A DNA stretch of 33,963 nucleotides. It comes from Dolosicoccus paucivorans. Lineage in GTDB: Bacteria; Bacillota; Bacilli; Lactobacillales; Aerococcaceae. The first letter of the stretch is position 1. Each line of letters opens with the position of its first letter. The translations under genes and the position numbers were made by a program. The notes under the pieces were generated by a model that had not been told where the DNA came from, did not search any database, and was given only the letters and a program-made list of their open reading frames with translations. The DNA is taken from assembly GCF_900100125.1 (NCBI RefSeq), contig NZ_FNEL01000015.1, positions 1 to 33,963 on the forward strand, written 5' to 3'. Positions 27,872 to 33,963 of this stretch are shown here, piece by piece.

Positions 27872-28147
27872 TTATTTTACTGCATCTTTTAATGCTTTAC
27901 CTGCTTTGAAAGCTGGTACTTTAGTTGCTGCAATTTGGATTTCTTCTCCAGTTTGTGGGTTACGTCCTTTACGTGCTGCACGGTGACGAACTTCGAATGT
28001 TCCGAAACCGATGATTTGTACACGTTCTTCTTCAGTTAAGAACTCTTGAATTGATTCAAAAAGAGCTTCTACTGTTGCAGTAACGTCTTTTTTAGTTAAG
28101 TTTGTTTTGTCTGCTACGCGATCTACTAAATCTGCTTTGTTTGCCAT
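27872..28147 (-). CDS. hup: DNA-binding protein HU
   Basis: Histone-like nucleoid protein of 91 residues that bends DNA non-specifically as a homodimer. The family signature [21 protein letters not shown] (about 46-66) and the arm ending in [15 protein letters not shown] are present. A longer open frame to 28198 exists, but MANKADLV at 28147 matches HU length and has AAGGAGG 9 nt upstream, so it is the start. It has its own promoter and a strong terminator, so it is monocistronic, as expected for an abundant protein. Confidence 0.98.
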   Translation of the reverse strand: MANKADLVDRVADKTNLTKKDVTATVEALFESIQEFLTEEERVQIIGFGTFEVRHRAARKGRNPQTGEEIQIAATKVPAFKAGKALKDAVK

Positions 28148-28175
28148 GAGTAGCATCCTCCTTATGGTTATAATT

Positions 28176-28200
28176 AAATGATAAAAGATACTTATCATTT
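28176..28200. promoter_or_regulatory. Inverted repeat at the 5' end of the hup transcript
   Basis: Perfect 9-bp arms AAATGATAA (28176-28184) and TTATCATTT (28192-28200), 7 nt apart. The predicted start is near 28204, so the mRNA would begin with this hairpin. It could be an operator or an mRNA-stabilising stem. Confidence 0.5.
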
Positions 28201-28210
28201 ACTAGTTTAT

Positions 28211-28239
28211 ACAATAGCATATCCACCGGGCTTATTCAA
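28211..28239 (-). promoter_or_regulatory. Promoter of hup
   Basis: On the minus strand, TTGAAT (28234-28239) and TATTGT (28211-28216) are 17 nt apart, and a TGC before the -10 adds an extended element. Confidence 0.75.
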
Positions 28240-28283
28240 CAGATTTGGTCCGGTTTCTCTACTATTTCATCCGCTGTAAAAGC

Positions 28284-29597
28284 TTACGAACGTTGACGAG
28301 TAATGACTCGAATCGGAGTTCCTTCAAAATAAAAGGCTCGTCTTAATTGATTTTCTAAAAAGCGTTCATAACTAAAATGCATCAAGTCTTTATCATTCAC
28401 AAAAGCGACAAATGTGGGTGGTTTAGTCGACACTTGAGTCATATAAAAAATCTTCAAGCGACGCCCCTTATCTGAAGGTGGCGGGTTAATAGCTATTGCA
28501 TCCATCAGTACATCATTTAATACAGATGATTGAATACGACGCTGTCTATTTTCTGCAATCATTTTTAACAATTCTGGAAGACGGTCGAGTCGTTGCTTGG
28601 TTTTAGCGCTAACAAATAAAATAGGCGCAAAAGAAAGATATTGAAACTCTTGGCGAATTTGCATTGTCATTTCATCAAAAAGCGTTTCTTTATTTTCAGC
28701 AATATCCCACTTATTGACTAAAATGATAATTCCTTTTCCAGCATCATAAGCATACCCAGCGACTCGCTTGTCTTGCTCTTGGATACCGGTTTTGGCATCT
28801 AAAACTAAACATACAATATCACTACGCTCGATCGCTGATAAAGCTCTTAAAACACTATATTTTTCTGTTTTTTCGTAGACTTTACCCCGGCGGCGGATTC
28901 CCGCTGTATCGATCATCATATACTCTTGTCCTTCTTCATCGACAAAAGGCGTATCTACCGCATCGCGGGTCGTTCCCTCGATGTTAGATACGATGACCCT
29001 TTTCTCGTCAAGCATGGCATTGACAAGGCTTGATTTACCTACGTTTGGTCGCCCGATAAAACTAAAGCGAATTAATGAGTCATCCTCATCTTGTTCATCT
29101 TGTAATGGGAAATGAGAGACCACTTCATCTAAAGCATCTCCTAAACCTGTTCCGTGACTTCCTGAAATTGGATAAGGCTCGCCCAAACCTAAGGTATAAA
29201 AATCATAAACTAATTGACGCTGTTCTGGATTGTCGGCTTTATTTATTAGTAAAACAATCGGCTTTTGAGTACGATGCAATAACATCGCAATCTCTTCATC
29301 TAAGTCTGTCACTCCTTCTTGGACGCTAGCAACCATCATAATGACATCCGCTTCATCCATAGCTATTTCTGCTTGATTACGTACTTGATTCATTAAAGGC
29401 TCATCAGACATATCGATACCTCCTGTATCAATAATTCTAAACTGACGGCCTAACCAAGTGCTCGTTGCATACAATCGGTCTCTTGTAACGCCTGGGCGGT
29501 CTTCTACAATTGATAGACGTTCGCCAGCTAATCGGTTAAAAATCGTTGATTTTCCGACATTAGGACGCCCCACTAAAGCTACTGTTGGTGTAACCAT
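28284..29597 (-). CDS. der: Ribosome biogenesis GTPase Der (EngA)
   Basis: Double GTPase needed for 50S subunit maturation, 437 residues with the start used here. The first G domain has G1 GRPNVGKST (10-18), RPGVTRD and DTGG, with NKAD as G4. The second has GRPNVGKSS (about 180-188), [16 protein letters not shown] and NKWD. The C-terminal KH-like domain (about 350-437) includes [19 protein letters not shown]. The open frame reaches an ATG at 29624, but GGAGG lies 7 nt before the ATG at 29597, and [10 protein letters not shown] matches the family start. It follows rpsA after a terminator-like hairpin and has no room for a nearby promoter. Confidence 0.97.
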   Translation of the reverse strand: MVTPTVALVGRPNVGKSTIFNRLAGERLSIVEDRPGVTRDRLYATSTWLGRQFRIIDTGGIDMSDEPLMNQVRNQAEIAMDEADVIMMVASVQEGVTDLDEEIAMLLHRTQKPIVLLINKADNPEQRQLVYDFYTLGLGEPYPISGSHGTGLGDALDEVVSHFPLQDEQDEDDSLIRFSFIGRPNVGKSSLVNAMLDEKRVIVSNIEGTTRDAVDTPFVDEEGQEYMMIDTAGIRRRGKVYEKTEKYSVLRALSAIERSDIVCLVLDAKTGIQEQDKRVAGYAYDAGKGIIILVNKWDIAENKETLFDEMTMQIRQEFQYLSFAPILFVSAKTKQRLDRLPELLKMIAENRQRRIQSSVLNDVLMDAIAINPPPSDKGRRLKIFYMTQVSTKPPTFVAFVNDKDLMHFSYERFLENQLRRAFYFEGTPIRVITRQRS

Positions 29598-29622
29598 TCC
29601 AACACCTCCATTAAATTCATTC

Positions 29623-29657
29623 AAAAAAATAAAGACTGACTTATATAGTCAGTCTTT
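29623..29657 (-). terminator. Intrinsic terminator between rpsA and der
   Basis: Perfect 10-bp arms AAAGACTGAC (29631-29640) and GTCAGTCTTT (29648-29657) with a 7-nt loop, followed on the minus strand by A and seven U (29623-29629). It ends about 26 nt before the der start. Confidence 0.85.
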
Positions 29658-29675
29658 AACAAAAGCTTATTAGAA

Positions 29676-30956
29676 TTAGTCTTCAGCTTTAAAATCAGCT
29701 AAAGCATCTCCTAGCATATCTCCTAGAGAGAAGCTAGATTCAGTCGCTGTATCGTTCACAAATCCTGCTGGTTTAGTCTCGCGTTGTTGTCTACGTGGTT
29801 GACGACGACGCTCACCAGAGTTACGTTGTGATCTTTCAGCACGTTCTCTAGGCTCTTCATATCCTTCTGGCTTTTCTTGTAAAGCTTTAATAGATAGAGA
29901 TAGACGTTGACGCTCTGGATCAACACTTAAAACTTTAACTTGAACTTCTTCACCTTCAGTTAATTTATCACTTGGGTGAGCAATGTGTTCGTAAGCAATT
30001 TGAGAAATATGAACTAATCCTTCAACCCCTGGGAATACCTCAACGAATGCTCCAAAGTCAGTTAAGCGTTTAACAGTTCCTGTTAATTCTGCTCCTTCTG
30101 GTGCTTTTGTTTCGATATTTTCCCATGGACCTTCTTGTGTATCCTTAATTGATAATGACACACGTCCACGTTCTTCGTCAACTGACAATACTTTTACTTT
30201 AACTGTTTCGCCTACTGTTAATTTATCAGATGGCTTTCTTACGTGTTCGTGAGCAATTTCAGAAATATGAACAAGTCCGTCTACACCGTTTAAGTCAATA
30301 AACGCACCAAAGTTAGTTAGACGTGCAACTGTACCTTCTACGATTGATCCTTCTTCTAAGTTAGCCATTGCTTCTTGACGCTCAGCTTCACGTTTTGCGC
30401 GTGAAATTTCTTTATGCGATAAGATTAGACGGTTTTCTGCTGGATCTACTTCGATAATTTTTAATTCTAATTCTTTGCCTTTGTAAGGTGAGAAATCATC
30501 AACGAAGAAATCTTCAACCATTGAAGCTGGAATAAATCCACGTACGCCAACGTTAACAACTAATCCACCTTTAACTACATCTGTAACAGGTGCTGTAATT
30601 GTTTCATCGTTTTCTGCTTTTTCTTGGATTTCTTTCCATACTTTTTGTGCATCAACGCGACGTTTTGATAATAAGTAGTTTCCATTTTCTTTATCTTGAA
30701 TTGGCTTTACAACAACTACTTCGATTTGATCGCCAACGTTAACAACATCTGTTAATTCTTCAATAGGTGTTGATGAAAGTTCGTTACGTGGAATAACACC
30801 TTCTAAGCCACCACTTTCTTGGATAGCTACGCGTACTTGGTTATCATCAAACGCTAAAACGTCTGCTGTAACTGTATCACCGATACGAACTTCTTTAACA
30901 CTATCTAATGCATCTTCCATTGATGTGATTGTTTCTTCTCTTACTTCTTCTGACAT
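29676..30956 (-). CDS. rpsA: S1 RNA-binding domain protein (30S ribosomal protein S1 homologue)
   Basis: Firmicute S1 homologue (YpfD type), 426 residues with four S1 domains, against six in E. coli. Domain 1 starts at about 25 ([19 protein letters not shown]), domain 2 at about 110 ([20 protein letters not shown]), domain 3 at about 190 ([15 protein letters not shown]) and domain 4 at about 275 ([15 protein letters not shown]). The tail is rich in Arg, Gln and Glu (about 355-395) and then acidic ([15 protein letters not shown]). The open frame extends to TTG 30977, which overlaps the AGGAGG site. The ATG at 30956, 9 nt from it, gives MSEEVREE. It binds mRNA and supports translation, though its need in Firmicutes varies. 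It has a promoter and a leader hairpin after cmk. Confidence 0.94.
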   Translation of the reverse strand: MSEEVREETITSMEDALDSVKEVRIGDTVTADVLAFDDNQVRVAIQESGGLEGVIPRNELSSTPIEELTDVVNVGDQIEVVVVKPIQDKENGNYLLSKRRVDAQKVWKEIQEKAENDETITAPVTDVVKGGLVVNVGVRGFIPASMVEDFFVDDFSPYKGKELELKIIEVDPAENRLILSHKEISRAKREAERQEAMANLEEGSIVEGTVARLTNFGAFIDLNGVDGLVHISEIAHEHVRKPSDKLTVGETVKVKVLSVDEERGRVSLSIKDTQEGPWENIETKAPEGAELTGTVKRLTDFGAFVEVFPGVEGLVHISQIAYEHIAHPSDKLTEGEEVQVKVLSVDPERQRLSLSIKALQEKPEGYEEPRERAERSQRNSGERRRQPRRQQRETKPAGFVNDTATESSFSLGDMLGDALADFKAED

Positions 30957-30990
30957 TAACCAGTTCCTCCTAAGCAATTACCATAGATCA

Positions 30991-31016
30991 TCTTGAACAA
31001 CGAGTGTTCTTCAAGA
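30991..31016 (-). promoter_or_regulatory. Leader stem-loop of rpsA
   Basis: Arms TCTTGAACAAC (30991-31001) and GTTCTTCAAGA (31006-31016) pair over 11 bp with one mismatch and a 4-nt loop. No U-run follows, so it is not a terminator. It lies a few bases after the predicted start and about 35 nt before the start codon. Confidence 0.45.
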
Positions 31017-31028
31017 CTACTATGTTAT

Positions 31029-31057
31029 AGTATATCAAAAGGAATGCCATTAGTCTA
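31029..31057 (-). promoter_or_regulatory. Probable promoter of rpsA
   Basis: On the minus strand, TAGACT (31052-31057) and TATACT (31029-31034) are 17 nt apart in the 124-nt gap after cmk. The -35 is only a partial match. Confidence 0.5.
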
Positions 31058-31080
31058 CCTTAATCATTGATCTGTTGACT

Positions 31081-31734
31081 TTAATGGATGATTTCTTCAA
31101 TTTTTTGCAATACTTCTTCAATTGTCAAATCGCTTGTATCGATGATGATCGCATCTTGAGCTGGCTTCAATGGACTAACAGGACGATTCATATCATAATG
31201 GTCTCGTTCAATAATTCCTTTTTTTATTTCTTCCAAACTTTCTTTTGTATAGCCGAGTGCTTGATTTTCTTTGTAACGTCTTAGGGCCCGCACTTCAGGA
31301 CTTGCTTCAAAATAAAACTTATAAGTTGCTTGAGGTAAAACAGTTGTTCCAATATCACGACCGTCCATTACTAAAGACGTTTTTGCAGCCATTTTTTGTT
31401 GCATTGAAACCAAATAATCTCTGACTTGAGGAATCGCAGCGACTGGCGAAACATATTTCGTCACCTCTTCACCTCTTATCTCATGAGTCAAATCTTGTCC
31501 ATTTAATAAAATGTGCTGCAGGCCATTAATATACTCAAACGATAGATCAATTTCTTCTAGAAAAGAAAAATCAGCCTGAGAGTCGATTTCTTTTCCTTGA
31601 GTTAACATATAATAAGTAATCCCCCGGTACATCGCACCAGTATCGACATAAATAATATTTAAACGCTCCGCTAATAAGCGTGCAATGGTACTTTTTCCTG
31701 ATGAAGCGGGGCCATCAATTGCTATTGTTAACAT
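31081..31734 (-). CDS. cmk: Cytidylate kinase
   Basis: Phosphorylates CMP and dCMP to the diphosphates, 217 residues. The P-loop GPASSGKST is at 8-16, the NMP-binding segment YVDTGAMYRGITYY at about 29-42, and the VMDGRDIGTTVLPQATYKFYF stretch near 120-142 is characteristic of Cmk. The LID arginines lie in RALRRYKENQ. AAGGAGG is 7 nt before the ATG. The cmk-rpsA-der order is conserved in Firmicutes. It follows the LysM gene across a terminator-like hairpin. Confidence 0.97.
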   Translation of the reverse strand: MLTIAIDGPASSGKSTIARLLAERLNIIYVDTGAMYRGITYYMLTQGKEIDSQADFSFLEEIDLSFEYINGLQHILLNGQDLTHEIRGEEVTKYVSPVAAIPQVRDYLVSMQQKMAAKTSLVMDGRDIGTTVLPQATYKFYFEASPEVRALRRYKENQALGYTKESLEEIKKGIIERDHYDMNRPVSPLKPAQDAIIIDTSDLTIEEVLQKIEEIIH

Positions 31735-31763
31735 AGCTATTCCTCCTTAAATATTTTCCAATT

Positions 31764-31791
31764 AAAATAGGCCAGTCGCTAGACTGACCTA
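31764..31791 (-). terminator. Terminator-like hairpin between the LysM gene and cmk
   Basis: Arms TAGGCCAGTC (31768-31777) and GACTGACCTA (31782-31791), 10 bp with one G-U pair in the RNA, 4-nt loop, followed on the minus strand by a short U-run. It lies about 34 nt before cmk. Confidence 0.7.
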
Positions 31792-31808
31792 ACTTAAACA
31801 TAATTTAA

Positions 31809-32498
31809 TTAAGGCACGACGATTACTTGACCTGGATGAATTGGTGAATCAATCGATACGCCGTTCATCTCAGCTAACTCGTAAACGCTAATACCGTAAT
31901 TGCGTGCAACACCGTACCATGTATCGCCTGCTTGAATCGTATAGCTACCGTATTGAGGCACTGCTGGTTCTGGTGCCGGTGCTGGTTCAGGAACTGGTAC
32001 TGGTTCTGGCGTTGGCTCTGGCTCAGGTTCTAGTCTAGATGAACTTTCTTGTGAACTACTACGTGATTGAGTTGGTAAAATTTCTGTACTACCGCTTTGC
32101 TCTTCACGCTGGCTGCTTGATTCACTTGATTCGCTAGCAGATTCACTTGCTGAACTTGACTCAGAACCTTTAGAGCTTTCAGCTTCTTGTGAGCGGCTTG
32201 CACGGATTTCGTCCGCCGTACGCGCTTCATTGGTTGTTGAAGTTGAGTTACGCGTATATAAAGCATAAATTGTAAACGGTAAAATTGTTACAATAATAAG
32301 TAAGAAAAGAAGTACTTTTCCAAGAGTGGACGCTTCTTTATTCCCCTTTTTAGCTTTAGAAACGTTTTTCTTTTTAGTCTTTGCTCGGCGAGCTCTCTTT
32401 TCATCTACTTCAACTTGTTCTACATCATCTTGAAGCGCTTCTTCTTCGATACGATTGCGCTGTTTTTTTACGTTATTTTTTTTATTGTTTTTTGCCAT
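31809..32498 (-). CDS. LysM-domain cell-surface protein (SAG1386/EF1546-like)
   Basis: A 229-residue membrane-anchored wall-binding protein. A cytoplasmic, highly charged Lys/Arg/Glu region (1-58) precedes one membrane segment (61-80), an extracellular Ser/Glu-rich spacer (about 101-155), a Glu-Pro/Ala-Pro repeat linker (157-181) and a single C-terminal LysM (about 184-229: YTIQAGDTWYGVARNYGISV, then HPGQVIVV), which binds N-acetylglucosamine in peptidoglycan. The architecture and position before cmk match the SAG1386/EF1546 family, whose role is unclear. The open frame runs to 32546, but the ATG at 32498 has GGAGG 7 nt upstream, giving MAKNNKKNN. It has its own promoter with a dyad on the start site, and a terminator-like hairpin after it. 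Confidence 0.9.
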   Translation of the reverse strand: MAKNNKKNNVKKQRNRIEEEALQDDVEQVEVDEKRARRAKTKKKNVSKAKKGNKEASTLGKVLLFLLIIVTILPFTIYALYTRNSTSTTNEARTADEIRASRSQEAESSKGSESSSASESASESSESSSQREEQSGSTEILPTQSRSSSQESSSRLEPEPEPTPEPVPVPEPAPAPEPAVPQYGSYTIQAGDTWYGVARNYGISVYELAEMNGVSIDSPIHPGQVIVVP

Positions 32499-32524
32499 TT
32501 TTTCTCCTCCTACAACTAACTCTA

Positions 32525-32544
32525 GCTTAATACTAATATTAAGC
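32525..32544. promoter_or_regulatory. Operator-like inverted repeat at the LysM gene promoter
   Basis: Perfect 8-bp arms GCTTAATA (32525-32532) and TATTAAGC (32537-32544), 4 nt apart, overlapping the predicted -10 and start site. It may be a repressor site or a 5' mRNA hairpin. Confidence 0.4.
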
Positions 32545-32569
32545 ATAGTTTAACATAATTTTAGCGCAA
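32542..32569 (-). promoter_or_regulatory. Probable promoter of the LysM gene
   Basis: On the minus strand, TTGCGC (32564-32569) and TATGCT (32542-32547) are 16 nt apart, about 45 nt before the start codon. Confidence 0.5.
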
Positions 32570-32576
32570 AAGAAGT

Positions 32577-32615
32577 AAAAAAGCGAATTTAATCTTTTAG
32601 TCGTAATAATTCGCT
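32577..32615 (-). terminator. Orphan terminator upstream of the LysM gene
   Basis: Perfect 8-bp arms AGCGAATT (32582-32589) and AATTCGCT (32608-32615) with an 18-nt loop, followed on the minus strand by a U-run. The gene it would serve is no longer next to it, because an IS30-type element lies directly upstream. Confidence 0.6.
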
Positions 32616-32638
32616 AATTGCAAGTTAAAGTAAGACTC
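32597..32638 (-). pseudogene. Possible C-terminal remnant of the gene upstream of the LysM gene
   Basis: On the minus strand a frame reading NESYFNLQLANYYD ends at a TAA (32597-32599) inside the orphan terminator loop, and is cut by an in-frame stop about where the IS begins. This would fit the last codons of a gene severed by the IS. In related genomes recQ often precedes this LysM gene, but 14 residues are too few to identify it. Confidence 0.3.
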
Positions 32639-32689
32639 ATTTCCTACCTAGGTCATCTGAGCTATAAACGCAATGTAAATCATGTGCTT

Positions 32690-32832
32690 GCCGGCAGCGA
32701 AGCTTCGCTTGACAATGAGCTGAGGCATGATACTCGCAAATAGCGAGATGGGCCCAGGGTTTATGGGATTATTCCCATAAACCTTGCCCTCTTTAACCAT
32801 GCCGAAGGAGGATCGCTGTCAAGGGCGCCGGC
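32690..32832. ncRNA. Nested-dyad, GC-rich segment, candidate structured RNA of the IS
   Basis: Arms nest in order. GCCGGC 690-695 pairs with 827-832; CTTGACA 708-714 with TGTCAAG 817-823; GGCATG 724-729 with CATGCC 798-803 (all plus 32000). Inside lie local hairpins: AGCGAAGCTTCGCT 32696-32709; CTCGC/GCGAG 32733-32747; and a strong stem GGTTTATGGGA 32758-32768 with TCCCATAAACC 32773-32783, extended by GGGC/GCCC (32750-32753, 32786-32789). No coding frame fits. The minus strand is the likely transcribed one, as the 3' untranslated part of the transposase mRNA. This is inferred from pairing only. Confidence 0.45.
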
Positions 32833-33914
32833 TACGCGGCTTCAGCTAACCAAACGTCCAAGGCAGAATGACCGGCGTGAATTCCTCTAGGATAATTATT
32901 GATCCACTCCTCGATGCTTTTAATTTGAGCTTTGGAGTAATCTCTAATGATGGATCCTTTTGGAATGTGACGGCGTATCTGACCGTTGATTTGTTCATTA
33001 GTGCCTCTCTGATAGGCGCTGTAAGCATCACAGAAATAGATTCGGCAGCGCTTTTCATCTTTATCAAAAAATGATGCTTCCATATCTTTCCAGTTTAAGA
33101 ATTCACTGCCGTTATCTACGGTAATTGTTTTAAAAGTCATCTTAAACTTTTCAGGGCCTAAGCTGTTCTCAAGATCGTCTAAAGCCTTGATAACCGCACT
33201 TTGAGTTTGAGAAGAAAGCTTTAGGAGAATCGTTCGTCTGGAACGGCGATCTACCATCGTTAGTAAGGTGGAACGATGTTTTTTACCGGATTCCATGCAG
33301 TCCATTTCCCAATGACCTAACTCACTTCGGTTATTAGCATCCTCAGGCCTATCACGAATAGATTTAGCCAAGGGGTCTCTTTTCGTTCTTCGTACACCCT
33401 TATACTGTCGCCTACTGCTTTTACCTTTACGAGGCAGATCTTCCTTAGTTAAAGAAGCGAAGAACCCTCTCTCAATGTAGTTGTAGATAGTTTTAAAGGA
33501 TAGAGTGAGCCCCAAGATCTCTTCGTTCCTGAGGGCAATGCTTGCCGCATAGGGTGAGTAGGATTCGTTAGCGATTAAGTCCTCAATGAAGTTAGCTGCT
33601 TTATGATTGTTTCCGATTTTTGGATTAGGGCCTTTTCTCGTGGCTTCAAAATCATAGTCATCCTGTGCAACATCGGCCGAATACATTTTGTAAGGCTCCA
33701 GGTCAGACCTTACAACATCTACTAGGCCTCGCTTACGCTCACGGTAGAAGGTGGCTTTTGAGATGCCTAAAGACTCATAAATCTCTTTGTTGGTTTTTTT
33801 CTTCGCCTTTGGCGCTTTGTCATTCTCAATTAGTAACTTTTCCATCGTTCTACGCATCTCATAGGTCATATGTGAATATTTTTTCCGAACTATGGTAGAA
33901 TAGGTATAGCTCAT
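32832..33914 (-). CDS. IS30-family transposase
   Basis: Complete DDE transposase of 360 residues. The N-terminal helix-turn-helix region includes TNKEIYESLGISKATFYRERKRG (41-63) for binding the terminal repeats. The catalytic triad is Asp205 (GHWEMDCMES), Asp267 (TITVDNGSEF) and Glu307 (RGTNEQINGQIRRHIPKGS), in the IS30 arrangement. The end, WINNYPRGIHAGHSALDVW, is the family C-terminal signature. GAGGAGG lies 6 nt before the ATG. No frameshift or stop is present, so the element may be active. It is unlike the fragment at the other end of the window. Confidence 0.95.
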   Translation of the reverse strand: MSYTYSTIVRKKYSHMTYEMRRTMEKLLIENDKAPKAKKKTNKEIYESLGISKATFYRERKRGLVDVVRSDLEPYKMYSADVAQDDYDFEATRKGPNPKIGNNHKAANFIEDLIANESYSPYAASIALRNEEILGLTLSFKTIYNYIERGFFASLTKEDLPRKGKSSRRQYKGVRRTKRDPLAKSIRDRPEDANNRSELGHWEMDCMESGKKHRSTLLTMVDRRSRRTILLKLSSQTQSAVIKALDDLENSLGPEKFKMTFKTITVDNGSEFLNWKDMEASFFDKDEKRCRIYFCDAYSAYQRGTNEQINGQIRRHIPKGSIIRDYSKAQIKSIEEWINNYPRGIHAGHSALDVWLAEAA

Positions 33915-33963
33915 CGAAATCCCTCCTCTGTATTTTGTGGTTAAAATCAGTATAGCAGAGATG

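Larger units (their letters stand above)
32650..33963 (-). mobile_element. IS30-family insertion sequence
   Basis: The element contains one intact transposase gene. Imperfect terminal repeats are visible: CATCTGAGCTATA reading inward from 32654 and CATCTCTGCTATA reading inward from 33963, 11 of 13 identical. The exact left tip (about 32640-32654) is uncertain, and the right tip may extend past the window. Between the transposase stop and the left repeat lies a GC-rich structured stretch (see 32690-32832). Confidence 0.75.

Noticed and set aside
32030-32266. 78-codon open frame inside the LysM gene
   Set aside because: Out-of-frame shadow of the low-complexity Ser- and Pro-rich coding region, with no ribosome binding site.
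1-33963. CRISPR arrays, rRNA or tRNA genes, toxin-antitoxin or defence systems
   Set aside because: No regularly spaced repeats, no cloverleaf or rRNA signature and no matching protein families were seen.

Overview
The window reads as a chromosomal segment of a low-GC Gram-positive bacterium of the order Lactobacillales. The evidence is AT-rich DNA, strong AGGAGG ribosome binding sites, a RexAB-type (AddAB) nuclease, an EIIC_2-family PTS permease, and gene neighbourhoods shared with Bacillus, Enterococcus and Streptococcus. I would guess an Aerococcaceae/Carnobacteriaceae-type organism, but the sequence does not fix a genus. Almost all of it is housekeeping core. Both ends lie in IS30-family insertion sequence material, so the window may be a whole contig broken at repeats.

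Layout. 1-277 (+): the tail of an IS30-like transposase plus an unrecognised, possibly frameshifted tail. 322-11539 (-): the run trmK, nif3-like, pepT, addB(rexB), addA(rexA), PTS EIIC, with overlapping or very close genes. 11609-16499 (-): clpX, engB, dnaG, rpoD. 16597-17877 (-): tig, with its own promoter and terminator. 18094-21217 (+): recU and the class A penicillin-binding protein, divergent from tig and convergent with dnaD. 21242-26322 (-): cca, dinG-like, ypmB-like, dnaD. 26416-27717 (-): a TPR protein. 27872-28147 (-): HU. 28284-32498 (-): a LysM surface protein, cmk, rpsA and der. 32650-33963 (-): an intact IS30-family element.

Functionally, the block covers DNA replication (DnaG, DnaD), recombination and repair (AddAB, RecU, DinG-like), transcription (RpoD), ribosome-linked functions (RpsA, Der, EngB, TrmK, CCA), protein folding and turnover (Tig, ClpX), wall synthesis (PBP1a, LysM protein) and nucleotide supply (Cmk). 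I saw no rRNA, tRNA, CRISPR array, prophage or defence island.

The observations most worth a second look are: a full-length DinG homologue whose helicase motifs I, II and VI are all gone while its DEDDh exonuclease is intact; a GC-rich, nested-dyad region of about 143 nt between the IS30 transposase and the IS end that looks like a structured RNA; terminator-like hairpins placed repeatedly in same-strand gaps too short to hold a new promoter; and short dyads at the predicted transcription starts of hup, rpsA and the LysM gene. Several gene starts are moved here from the longest open frame on ribosome-binding-site grounds (addA, recU, cca, hup, der, rpsA, LysM gene).
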